From: Euprymna scolopes | Lineage: Eukaryota; Mollusca; Cephalopoda; Sepiida; Sepiolidae | NCBI GenBank assembly: GCA_024364805.1 | Contig: CM044508.1 | Location: forward strand, 91,205,908 to 91,236,675 | Reading direction: 5' to 3' | DNA: 30,768 nt | Shown: positions 19,048 through 28,505 of the stretch, piece by piece | Layout of the letters: every line of letters starts with the position of its first letter | Numbering within the stretch: position 1 is the stretch's first letter | Notes under the pieces: model-generated | Seen by the model: the letters and a program-made list of their open reading frames with translations, nothing else | What the model was told of the DNA's origin: nothing | Databases searched by the model: none | Program-made: the position numbers and the translations under genes

Positions 19048-19404
19048 TCAATCAACATCGCAGCTCACACGAGCCATGACCGCCAAAAACCAGATCTCTA
19101 AACCGAGTTTCGCCTTCATTTTAAGTCATCAGTTGAGCACATCCAAACTCTGAATTCGAAACTTGAATCCTTTTCATACGAGGCGAGAAACCTGCTACCT
19201 GAGCAACTGCGGCACACACTAGAAAGTTTGTTAACAAGGATCAAGTTAACCGCCGCGAAATACAAACTATGGAATGCACATACTTCGTCTCCAAAAATAG
19301 GTGTTGTCATCTAACAATTGAGAACACAAACGAGAGCGAAACTCAAGTCTTGGACTTCCGGTTTGTTGTGTTCCATGACTCGTGTGAGCTGCAACGTTGA
19401 TTGA
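19048..19404. mobile_element. TIR element, 357 bp, with a 70-codon open frame
   Basis: Ends TCAATCAACATCGCAGCTCA, CACGAG.CATG and the inverse of TCAATCAACGTTGCAGCTCA, CACGAGTCATG form about 30-bp terminal inverted repeats with three mismatches. No flanking duplication is evident. The interior is clearly less AT-rich than the surroundings. One plus frame stays open from 19,102 to 19,311 and reads HFKSSVEHIQTLNSKLESFS, YEARNLLPEQLRHTLESLLT, RIKLTAAKYKLWNAH. It has a soluble helical look but no ATG and no family that I recognise. This could be a DNA transposon fragment, a MITE or a captured exon. Confidence 0.6.
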
Positions 19405-19665
19405 ATGCAGATAAATTATATCATCTCTCACATTGTTAATATTGTAATATAAAATTGATCACTAGGTTAGTCTGTTGGATTACTTCGACTTAACAAGTAC
19501 AAAACTCCTTCTTGTTAAACGTCAGCATGAGTTCTCAGTGACGGTTTCATTTTTAAACATGTGTCTGTTGCTTTGTAACTACTACATTTTTATGAAATTA
19601 TCGGTAATTATTTCCTTTAGTGTTTTTTTTTTTTCTGCCAATTCGTAATTTTAACTTTTGCAATA

Positions 19666-19745
19666 CTAGCACACCGCCCGGCATTACCCGATCATTAAAT
19701 GCGCTTTAATGTGATTTTTTTCTTAATGCAGATTTCGTATTTTTT
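19666..19745 (-). mobile_element. Helitron-type 3' end, family 2, copy 2
   Basis: Minus strand ends TCGGGTAATGCCGGGCGGTG then TG and CTAG (19,669-19,666), followed by T. The CGGGTAATGCC..-type hairpin is better preserved than in copy 1 at 17,121. Shared interior words: CCCGATC, AATGCAGATTTCGTAT. Confidence 0.68.
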
Positions 19746-20126
19746 ATTATATTATATTATATTGGACCCAATATATAGTAATGATTTAACAAGTTTAAAA
19801 AAAAATGACTCTTGCGGCCGCACTGAGAATCGAAACCAACATGTTTAACTTACAATTTACTTTTTCTTTTGACGAAAATGCATGAGCTATGAAGATATAT
19901 TTGCTGCAAAGCTTAAAATTAAATCATGAACCAATAGCTATTACGTTACGCATGCATATTCGAAATTTCGTTGTTCGACCTTCACCTGGCAAATTTCTTT
20001 TTTTTTTATTTTCACAATTTTGTACCAAAAATTGACAGAGGAGTTTAGTAGGCAAAATTGTTAAAGCTAGATCATTTGCAGATGAATGCAAATCCACAAC
20101 CCATATATAATAAATTTGTATTTTCT
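19746..20126. other. Probable interior of the 19,666 Helitron-like element
   Basis: AT-rich, no coding sense; the 5' end of the element was not located. An (ATATT)n patch lies at about 19,745-19,765. Confidence 0.3.
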
Positions 20127-20541
20127 TCTATAATATAAATCTCACCTGCTTGTTTAAATGTATGTATGTATGTTTTTTTGTATTCTGCCTAAAACTTTCG
20201 ACAGAGACGACGACTTTTAACGAGATCCATATTGTTTTGAAGGCGGCACTTCGGACGACAAATATCGAAAAATTGGATATAAACATTAATTCCTTCACCC
20301 TCAACTGGACACTTTTCTACAAGGAGTAGGTCGCTTTTTCGCCGATATTTTCGAAGGTCATTCCCTGTTTTCGGTTAATTAGCCTTTATTTAAACCGTAG
20401 CCACCTCTGGTTTGGCAAAGACGTCACGTTCTTTTTTTTTTCGCGTCTTTTGCTCCTTCGAGCCTTCCTGCCTACTACCACTTTTTTTTTTGCTTAACAC
20501 ACACTTCCAAAGACCCGGGCAATGCCGGGCACCCAGGCTAG
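20127..20541 (+). mobile_element. Non-autonomous Helitron, 415 bp, sister of 12,871-13,284
   Basis: Starts TCTATAATATAAATCTCACC and ends with hairpin CCCGGGCAATGCCGGG, then CACCCAGG and CTAG (20,538-20,541), followed by T. Length and landmark order match the minus-strand copy at 12,871-13,284. The base before TC is T, not the usual A, so the 5' boundary may be off by a few bases. Non-coding; it would need a Rep-helicase from an autonomous Helitron. Confidence 0.83.
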
Positions 20542-20794
20542 TTTTAAATAAATAGAAAAAAAAGGGTTTTTACTATGAATATCAGTAAGAAAAGCACCCA
20601 AATTCATAGAAGTATATATTAAAGCTTCGTATCCTATGCTGATTCACCATTAAAAAAAGAAATAGAATTTCCCATATCTCATATTTTTAGGCGATTACAT
20701 GTAAAAATTATGTAACGGTAAAAAATCAATAAAACAACAGTACAATCAGTTTTGCATATAAATTTAACGTATAATAACTACTTCTGTCATACGA

Positions 20795-21073
20795 TTGGTT
20801 GGTTGTTTTTGTTTTACCGCATATCAATCCTTTTCCGGTTATTTAATGCTGAATCCAGTGATTTTGAAGAATTTTTTTTAATAGAATATATTTGTTTGTT
20901 ATTTTTTCAAGTTGGTTTCTATTTAACCCATATTTGGGGCCCTAACAGGTACTACCACTCTGGGTCAGAGTGTACCTGGGGGCAATGGCAATTAAGGGGT
21001 GACTCCATACTCTTTAAAGCCCGCAAGCTGGGGCCTCACCATCGGATATAGTTTAAGGTCATATCCAGGGCCC
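20795..21073 (+). repeat. Unclassified interspersed repeat, copy 1 (about 280 bp)
   Basis: Matches the reverse complement of 29,949-30,225 nearly throughout. Both have CGCATATCAA, GGTTATTTAATGC.GAATCC, AGTGATTTTGAAGAA, an AT-rich patch, CAGGTACTACCACTC, GGCAATGGCAATTAA, CCCGCAAGCTGGGGCCTCAC and CATCGGATATAGTTTAAGGTCATATCCAGG. No tRNA or 5S head is visible. It may be the 3' part of a LINE or a non-autonomous element. The 99-codon frame here is not evidently a gene. Confidence 0.85.
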
Positions 21074-22886
21074 GTCTGTCATACGAAGAGAGTTTTTTAT
21101 CGTTTGCTCGTGTATATACAAAACAAAGAACCTATTTTATACTAAAGTTTTATCAGGAATATTTGTTACGTGGTTGGTGTTATTTTTAGAAGTACCAAAT
21201 ACGAAACCAAATATTCGTATATCTTATGTAATTCTTATTAGAAGAGGACTGATGTTATTGGTTGTTGTTCATATTTGTGAGAGTCTTAGTGAGAGAGATT
21301 AGTCTTAGGAGTGTTCATATGTCTTAAGACATTCATGTTGTAAGATATAGCATATTGGAGACATAAACAGGTATACATAAAGAGAGAGACAGTATGAACG
21401 GGAGTGTTTCTATAAATATTGATACATATATTTCTTACCTATTTTTGAGACCATGATTTTCACAAAGTTCTTATAATATAAATGGAAAATACCTTTTCTG
21501 TTGAATCACAACACGAAGACGCAGATACAGCATCACATGATGATATGTTTATTTCTTCTTCGACCGGTCGGACATGATTTTGTATTTCAGGGATTCAAAT
21601 TTGTTACATGGTTATCTCTAAACACCTCTCACTTCCAGAGGGTGCCGAAAATCGGTCTGAACCTCTCTGCTCCTCTGATCTGACTGACCTAACTCTATCC
21701 ATATTGAGAACTCGTCACGTCCTCGCATGATTAAACATGTGATCATAAAGCACGTTGGATAACATGCGTCACGTTGCCAAACTTGACATGAACCCGAGTT
21801 CAGTAAACTATTTTTCAAATAACATTTTTACAAAATATGTTTACAATTTCAAGTGACGATTAAATTCCTTATTTTAATTTTCACAGAAACACATTTCATT
21901 ATTACATTCCTTTTCCATATACAGATATGTAAGCTAAACAATTGCAATTCCGTATTTCAATAACATTCTGTATTTATTTTAACTTATGATTGGAATTTTC
22001 AATTCTAACTCTAGCTTCGCAAGTTCGAATCCTTGACTATCCTATTTCATATTTAAATTTAACTAATTCCCTATTTGTTTTTACTTACATGAAAAAGGGA
22101 CAGCCCTTTTATCATGTAACATATTGACATGAGTACGATTTAAAACAAAAAAAAATTGGTTTCAAATTAATTTATTGTTACGTTGGTGGACTATCATCTG
22201 TGTTTAGATCATTTTGGTGAGCGTGGTCTGGACACCAGGAAAAGTGTGCGAGAACAGAAGACACGCAAACGTGTATGTATGATTTTAATCGCAACTAAAA
22301 CTGCACGGTTAAAGAATTTATTTGGAAACAGATGTAAATGAAAAATTCTAATTTATCATTATATGAGTTCCTTTCATGAGAAGCAAAATTGTTACCTCGT
22401 TCTATTTTACCGACTGAGTTTTCGTTTGGAAAGAGACGCCTCAGGACACCAGTAGGTGTCACGCAAATATAACGCTGTCCATGTTCTGCTGCTTGGTTGG
22501 GATAATTATACAGTTAACGATCCAAAAAAATGTTCTCTGGGTTGGGAGAAAAGGGGTAATGGACGAGGTTTACTGATAGAAGAAGCGAAATTAATGTCCT
22601 TCGTGTCGCCCCCGCCTCTCCAAATAAAAATAAAAGCATATTCTCCCCTCGGTTTAATTGCCGACAAATAAAGAGGAAATCCGCAAGCACATACTTCGCA
22701 TTGATAATGTAGCCCACACAAGTTTTATCATTTAGTATATCCTTTCGGGGAAATCCACGTCCCTTTTTATTGATTTTGTCCTCGCTACGATAGCCAAATA
22801 TATGAAATATAAATTAAATAACGTTTTTTTTAATTGCTATAATGTTTTTTTCTAGACGGGAAAATCATTTCCATTCCATAATCACA
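21074..22886. other. Non-coding, no gene seen
   Basis: AT-rich sequence with short frames only. A B-box-like GTTCGAATCC stands at about 22,023 without an A box. TGAATCCTTGACTATCCTATT-like wording there recurs as GGATCCTTGACTTTCCTATT near 24,868, perhaps a shared short repeat. Frames at 22,456-22,721 on both strands overlap each other and show no domain. Confidence 0.4.
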
Positions 22887-23040
22887 TACGGCATAGTCAC
22901 GCTTGACACACTGGTTCTCGTCAGATCATCGAAGTTAAGAAACGATAAGTATGGTCAATACCAGATGGGTGACCATTTTGGACTTTTAGGTGCTGTATGT
23001 GTTCTCCGCTTATCTCGGCATTGTTTTCAATCGTCCGGGA
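22887..23040 (+). mobile_element. 5S rRNA-derived element, copy 3
   Basis: 22,887-23,000 follows 5S rRNA: TACGGCATA, CTCGTCAGATCATCGAAG, TTAAGAAACG, GGTCAATACCAGATGGGTGA, CC, GGTGCTGTATG. It is the least diverged of the three copies in the middle portion. It runs on into GTTCTCCGCTTATCTCGGCA, TTG and TCGTCC.GGA, shared with copy 1 (minus strand 3553-3511). No target-site duplication was found. The frames across it are not coding. Confidence 0.82.
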
Positions 23041-24130
23041 CTTCTTGTAATAAACAGAGACACTTTTAATGTTCAGGCTCTTTGATTGCATTCTCATAAT
23101 ACTATGCAATAATTCTGTAAAATATTAAAAAGGAGGATAGTTTTACTATGTAAATGCAGATGAAGTACATAATAAACACTTTATTCCACTTAACTATAAA
23201 TGTTATGTAAAAAGGGACGGACCCTATGAAGTAAAAGAGAAACACTAGATATGTTTGAAAAGGATATTTGGAAAAGGTTAGAATCGAACCAAGTATAACA
23301 CGATCAGCCGGTCACTGGCATCACATGTTACACTAGTCATTAGAGTTTGTGTAACAAGAAGAAAATCATACCTGAGATGTTGGATGTGGGTATGACTCCG
23401 GTATTCTCCCAAGATAACCTCTTCACCCTGGTGGCATTCTGGTTGGAATTTTCTTCTTCGTCCTCCCGACCACTTCATTGTTTGATGGAGGCATTAATGA
23501 CAGACTCAATAAAACACACAACACGAAACAATCGTAATATTTATGAGAAATCTTAACTATTTTATTTCTATACATAAATATATTACAATATTTTACAATG
23601 TTTTACAAAAAGGATCAAAAGCAATTTAATACTTACACTTAAAAAAATTATTAGACTGAGCTAGCTATATAGATAGTACTAACGAGTGCTGATGGAAAGG
23701 AGGTGCCCCCTCCCGTTCACGGAGAGAGAAACACGCGTGCTTACCCCATGTCGTCCGGCCGAAAAAGGGGTCGATCTAGAAAGGGAATTCTGGGATTGCA
23801 TTTCTTTGTCTCTCTACGCTTATGACCAAATCACCACCCGGCCATGTTGAAGAGTGTGTTAGCAACCGTGGCACTGAGATATAGTGCCACACCAGTAAGA
23901 AAAGTTAAACAAAAAATATATATTTAAATCCTAGGAATGTAAACGACTATCAATGTTCTTTGAAGTAACTAACTATTATTTATGTCAGAGTTAGATATGA
24001 ACAATGCAGTTTAGAAATAATGATTAACAAATAGTTTAAATGAAAAATTCAATTAAGGAATTTTTTGTTTGCCAAAAACTTGTTTTGACATACGTAAGTA
24101 AAATCCACGTGAATGAATTTCATGTGGCGA
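23041..24130. other. Unclassified, partly GC-richer sequence
   Basis: 23,270-23,480 and 23,690-23,890 are richer in GC and look like parts of a repeat. The first contains TTGGTTCGATTCTAACC on the minus strand, a B-box-like word. I could not assign either to a family. Confidence 0.35.
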
Positions 24131-24340
24131 GACATGATTTGACGTCATCAAGAAAGGAGATTTCCAATATATTTAGACAGGGCTCGAAGTTAGTCAGAGA
24201 GCAGAGAGTCAGTTAGGCAGACAGCCAGAGAGCGACTTAGTCGGAGTCGAGTCAGGCACACTGGAAGCTGTCGCCCTCTTGGAGGCGAGAGAGGGAAGTA
24301 GAACAATGTAATCGGAAAGGTTTGAATCCCTGACCATCAT
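24131..24340. other. GA-rich unclassified segment
   Basis: Purine-rich run with repeated CAGAGAG, GTCAG and GAGTC words (24,180-24,300). It may be the edge of an unrecognised element. Nothing coding. Confidence 0.35.
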
Positions 24341-24514
24341 CATCACCAGCTAGTATGAATAAGGGATCATCATTTATTTGTAAACTTGTCTTCATTTGTC
24401 GTCATTCCATCAAAAGACAAGGTAAATATGTTTTATCTATCATCTTAAAAGAATCGTCTGACCCGTTCCCATCATCATTAAGTTATGATTCTCCCTGCTA
24501 ATGTAAAAAAAAAT

Positions 24515-24570
24515 ATCACCATCATGATCATGATCATGATGGTGATGATGATGATCATCATCATCGTGAT
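24515..24570. repeat. Palindromic (ATC/ATG)n array
   Basis: 24,515-24,546 is a perfect 32-bp palindrome, ATCACCATCATGATCA and its complement. It is followed at once by GATGATGATGATCATCATCA, a second palindromic arrangement. A trinucleotide repeat that flips strand twice. The histidine-rich frame across it is an artefact. Confidence 0.93.
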
Positions 24571-25070
24571 GAGTACAGTGTTGCATCATATCTCTCAGCA
24601 CCGTATTAATAATATGAAATCCCCAAGAACCGTCACAGTCGTCGTTGTCGTGTAAACAGTATATACATGTCATCCTTCGTTATGAGTCTCCGTTATATGT
24701 TGTCTCAACAGGTAACCCCGACTACGCAACATATTTTTTTTCGCCTATCTGTAAGGATTTATTCATATGGTTACTTTAATGACCAAATGTTGAACGGCTA
24801 TTTACTCACTAAGAGTGATAACACAAGGAGATTTTGACACAACTTATTCCGGCATACGATCCTACTTGGATCCTTGACTTTCCTATTGTAACACAGTGTA
24901 TATTAGCGCGTTGAAAAAATATCAGCAGCAGTGAAGAATTACTGGCTGCGAAGAGATCAGCAGCAGCAGAAGCTGAAAAGGGGGCATATGCTAATTAGGA
25001 AGTGTGCGCGAGAAGAAAAAGATTGAAAATGAGGAAAATACAGCACGCTCTCGAACACAAAGATATCAGC
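24571..25070. other. Non-coding, nothing recognised
   Basis: Includes AGCAGCAG patches near 24,925 and 24,960. No gene or terminal repeats that I can support. Confidence 0.4.
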
Positions 25071-25220
25071 GTCGAGGAAAATGGACGTGTAAATGCGAAG
25101 GCAAGAAATGGCTGATTACGACCGGTGTGAGGTCACAGAAAGAAAGTCGAAGAAAATAGACGTGTACACCCGAACACGAGAATGGGCTGGTTGACTGGTG
25201 TGCGGTCGAAGGAAGGAAAA
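25071..25220. repeat. Tandem duplication, two units of 75 bp
   Basis: GTCGAGGAAAATGGACGTGT (25,071) and GTCGAAGAAAATAGACGTGT (25,146) begin two diverged units. Both continue through CGA..C.AGAA, GGCTG.TT, and CGGTGTGAGGTC/TGGTGTGCGGTC and end in a GGAAA-type tail. Identity is roughly 75 percent by eye. Confidence 0.75.
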
Positions 25221-25744
25221 ACGTAGCCGGGTTAGATGACTTGTAGCAGCGAGAGCCTTTTTTAAGTGGTGCCGAAAGTAACGTTAATAAAAATATTTTT
25301 GTAAAAAAGAAAATTTTCGACCAATATTTATTTGTTTTGTTTGTTTGTAACGGCTATGTTAAATTATGTTTACGATACTGATTGAAATCTTGCAAGATTT
25401 TTTTTCTTCCTCACAAATTTCCAAAAACGTTGCATTATTCTTCCTATCCTCCGCCCACTGCGTTGTCTCGATTGAGGTCAATTCGAAGTTCAGTAAGACG
25501 TCCTATACCTCTTTCCCATCGGAGAGTACGTTAATATTTAAAGACTGATTGGATAACGTTAGCTCTAAATATTATGAGACGCATGCATATATCTGTCCAA
25601 AATGGTGATAAACTTATTAATGACGTTGATGCCAGTAAAAAAAACTTGTTTTGACAAGACAGTTATAGTGTTACCCCTTTTATGCTTTTATGATGTGAAT
25701 TAGTTGTAGATGATTAAAAAATATTTATTGTTAATTTTTTAATT
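25221..25744. other. Non-coding, nothing recognised
   Basis: No repeat or gene supported; a 60-codon frame at 25,366-25,548 has no recognisable domain. Confidence 0.4.
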
Positions 25745-26100
25745 AAATTTTCACCTCAAACAAGACACAGTGCCACTTTGATGTAGGGGGCTACTGTTAG
25801 CGACATAAAGTTGCAGGGATACTATGCAGAGAGTTGAGCAGCAAGATGTCTGTTCACATTACGCTTGAACTTCTGCATGTCAGTTGAACTTCTTCTTTAC
25901 TTCATTACACTTGAACTTCTGCACGTCAGTACAGTTGAAGAAGCAGGAACCCGCAAGAGAATTAAAAAATCTAACAGTTCTGGTGAAGAAACTTTAAAGT
26001 AGAATGGTTTCTTACAACTAAGGATCTCTACTGTGTAAGGGTGAGACTTTGCTGCTTGTCGGGTTTGTCGGGAGATATTTTCGTCGAGGGAGTACAAGGG
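25745..26100 (-). mobile_element. LINE 3' end (Jockey/CR1-like)
   Basis: On the minus strand it encodes the last protein block SRQTRQAAKSHPYTVEILSC, KKPFYF (from about 26,090), then the 3' UTR ending in TTTTCACC-complement at 25,745. Inside, CTTGAACTTCTGCATGTCAG (25,864-25,883) is repeated at 25,912-25,931, a local tandem duplication of about 48 bp not present in the other copies. Confidence 0.82.
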
Positions 26101-26318
26101 CTTTTAGTTAGTTTGCAGGGTAATGATTTTACGATTGTCTTCAAATTGAAAAAGTTATGAAGTTCAATAGTTTAACTAAGACTGGGAATTTTTGCTTAAG
26201 CTTAATTTGAGTATTATCTATAGTGCTTAAAAAGTGTGTTTATGACAACAAACGAAATCCTTCACAATCTTTGACAGATGGCAGCATATTGAATATAAGA
26301 AATTAACAGTTGTAATCT
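26101..26318. other. Non-coding, nothing recognised
   Basis: AT-rich spacer between the LINE end and the tandem duplication. Confidence 0.4.
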
Positions 26319-26600
26319 GAAGGTATCTGATATCTACCAAGATACTGAACTTATACGTACCAATTCCCACTTTATTTATGCCGCTATAATCATTTATTTA
26401 CGACTGAACGAATACGTTCAACCAGGTCATAAAGGGTTAAGGAACTGTACCCAAAATCTTGAGGTATCTTGTATCTAGTAAGATACTGAACTAATACGTA
26501 CAAAGCGTGTTTGAATCAATTTCCACTTTATTTATGCTGTTATATTCATTTATTTACGCCTGAACGATTAAGTTCAACGAAGCCGTAAAGGTTTTTTTTA
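26319..26600. repeat. Tandem duplication, two units of about 140 bp
   Basis: Unit 1 (26,319-26,460) and unit 2 (26,461-26,600) share GAGGTATCT, TATCTA, AAGATACTGAACT.ATACGTA, TTCCACTTTATTTATGC.G, TCATTTATTTACG and CTGAACGA...GTTCAAC. Unit 2 has a small insertion (AAGCGTGTTTGAATC). Confidence 0.85.
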
Positions 26601-26754
26601 ACAAAGGCACCACCACATCAAGTCCAAGAGGCTACTCGAGGCTTAAATAGTGTAGAGTAGACCATTGGACAATAAAGTAATAGTTAGTAATGAAAATTTG
26701 GTAAATTTGTTAAGTAAACTGTGCCCAAAACTAGAGCTGATTTTTATGAAGCTG

Positions 26755-27065
26755 TACAAAGCAGTTGTACCCCCTCGACGTGAATACCCCCGACAAACCC
26801 GACAAGCAGCTAAATCCCTCCTCTTCACAGTAGACGTCCCTAGTAAGAGAGCCTTCTACTCCAGTAGTTTCTCCCCAGAACCGCTAGACTTTGGAATACC
26901 CTTCCGGGTACAAGCTTCCCCAACTGTACTGATATGCAGAAGTTCAAGTGTAACGTGAACTGACATCTTGCTGCCCAACTCCCAACATGGTACTCCTGTA
27001 GCTTATGTTCCTGATAGCAGGCCCCTACATGAAAGGTGCAATGTGCCTTGTTTTGGGTGAAGCTA
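26755..27065 (+). mobile_element. LINE 3' end (Jockey/CR1-like)
   Basis: The frame from 26,764 reads VPPRREYPRQTRQAAKSLLF, TVDVPSKRAFYSSSFSPEPL, the terminal block of the family ORF2 with its later part shifted (the family normally continues FFPRTARLWNSLP). It is followed by the 3' UTR with GCAGAAGTTCAAGTGTAACG and the TTTTGGGTGAAGC end. The frame from 26,665 joins unrelated upstream sequence to this block and should not be taken as one protein. Confidence 0.82.
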
Positions 27066-27571
27066 TAATACACTTTTTTTTTGTTTTTGAAATGTCTGCT
27101 TAATGGTAAAAATCCTTCCCATCATCTTGAAAATTTTAATTTTAGAATATTGGAAAACGAACTTCCTCATCTCGGAAACGAACTATCATTCTCCTGTGCG
27201 TCATAAGTTGCCTTATATTGTGGACTTAATTGAAAAAAACAACGGATGCACTTAAATATAAAATGAACTTCTTGTTATTCAATTTGAACGTCGAATAAAT
27301 CTTCAGATGAGGATCACACATTTTCACTGCACTTTTCGGTCCGATTATAAGGAGTAAAATTAGCAATCAAAATCTATTATATGATTTTAATCTTCAAACG
27401 TGTCTAGAATCTCAGGTGAATCTTAAAGAATGTAAAAAGAAATTAAAATTGCATTAATATTTCTTAATATTTGTTGACTAATTTTGAATCACAATTAATG
27501 AATCTAAAAAAAATAATAATCTTATATTTGGAAGTTGTATCAATATTATGCGTGCTAAATCTCATTAAATA
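27066..27571. other. Non-coding, nothing recognised
   Basis: AT-rich. No structure that I can support. Confidence 0.4.
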
Positions 27572-27840
27572 CAATAGAACCCCGGGATACGGCATAAACA
27601 GGTGATGGGTGGTACATTCGCCCTATGGCGGGGCATGACGAAAATTTTATATTTATGCATATTAAATATTAGTAAGAAAATACAGTAGAGTATATAATAC
27701 ACATGTATACAATCAAATAACATTATAAATAACACCGTAAGACGGAGCAAATACCGTAACCAGGGTCCAGAAAAACATTGTATTCCACATCGTAACCTGA
27801 AAAACGTATTCCGAATGCACCGTATCCCTGGGTTCCATTG
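27572..27840. mobile_element. pogo/Tigger-like MITE, 269 bp, TA duplication
   Basis: Termini CAATAGAACCCCGGGATACG (27,572) and the inverse CGTATCCCTGGGTTCCATTG (ending 27,840) pair at all but two positions. TA dinucleotides flank both ends (27,570-27,571 and 27,841-27,842). TIRs beginning CARTAGAACC with a TA target fit the pogo/Tigger branch of Tc1/mariner. The interior contains further related words (GACGGAGCAAATACCG, CGTAACC) but no transposase. The 61-codon minus-strand frame is not a gene. Confidence 0.83.
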
Positions 27841-27842
27841 TA

Positions 27843-28104
27843 CTCTAAAGAAAATGAAATTTGAGAGAATATTTATTAATGGTGTCTAATACTTATTGTC
27901 AAAATTCTACAAAAAATCGAAAGCATTTGACTTCTGAGTAGAGGCTTCGATCCAATATTTCCCTTTTTACATGAAACTAAATTAATTCAAATATAATCCA
28001 TATTATCCAACCTTTAGCCCAGCAGTCGCTTTGCGAAAATGATATGTGATGATGAAAAAAATAAAATGATTAACCATACGAAAGTTGTAAGAAGAAATTA
28101 AAAC
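27843..28104. other. Non-coding, nothing recognised
   Basis: AT-rich; no feature supported. Confidence 0.4.
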
Positions 28105-28116
28105 TCAATAAATCTT

Positions 28117-28505
28117 TTATTGGGATTGTCGGACTGACTTCCTCATCTTAGTTGTTATAGTCACAACGTTTCGGCTGTTTTGCCCTCCGGCCCTCATCAG
28201 GTGTTTCGTATTTAATTGGGGAACCGTTTGTTAGGAGTCTCGAACCCAACCCTTTATTATTAGTACGGGGGTATCCTGTTCGGACTCCAGCTAGGCTTTG
28301 GGACATAGTTGCTGATTCTCTTTTTTGAATGTTACTTTTTTCACTGCCTTCGTTCTAACCCTAACCCCAACTTCCTCATTTTAGTTGTTATAGTCACAAC
28401 GTCTCGGCCGTTTTGCCGAAACGTTGTGACTATAACAACCAAGATGAGGAAGTCAGTCCGACAATCCCAATAAATGAAAACACCTCATCTCAAAAATACA
28501 GACAA
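28117..28505. mobile_element. Retroelement with inverted Penelope-like ends and 12-bp TSD
   Basis: A 389-bp insertion bounded by TCAATAAATCTT at 28,105-28,116 and 28,506-28,517. Left part 28,121-28,200 (minus strand) and right part 28,413-28,472 (plus strand) are inverted copies containing CCGAAACG, TTGTGACTATAACAAC and GATGAGGAAGTCAGTCCGAC. A third copy at 28,370-28,408 has the left orientation and forms a hairpin with the right copy. Minus-strand 28,200-28,168 carries CTGATGAG and later GCCGAAAC, words of the kind found in hammerhead motifs of Penelope-like elements. The middle contains CTAACCCTAACCCC. Confidence 0.72.
28370..28453. repeat. 84-bp hairpin, 38-bp arms
   Basis: The left arm from 28,370 (ACTTCCTCATTTTAGTTGTT) pairs with the right arm ending at 28,453 with about three mismatches. 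The loop is only about 8 bases. Confidence 0.92.

Noticed and set aside
22887-23000. Functional 5S rRNA gene
   Set aside because: Too many differences in conserved 5S positions, and no terminator T run directly at the end. The shared non-5S tail points to a retroposon or pseudogene.
23270-23480. Minus-strand tRNA-like segment with TTGGTTCGATTCTAACC
   Set aside because: Only a B-box-like word; no A box at suitable spacing.
24180-25280. LTR-type retroelement suggested by GA-rich stretches
   Set aside because: No paired long terminal repeats, no primer-binding site or coding part that I can support.
28353-28368. Telomere-like CTAACCCTAACCCC
   Set aside because: Only about two units, inside the retroelement insertion; not an interstitial telomere array.
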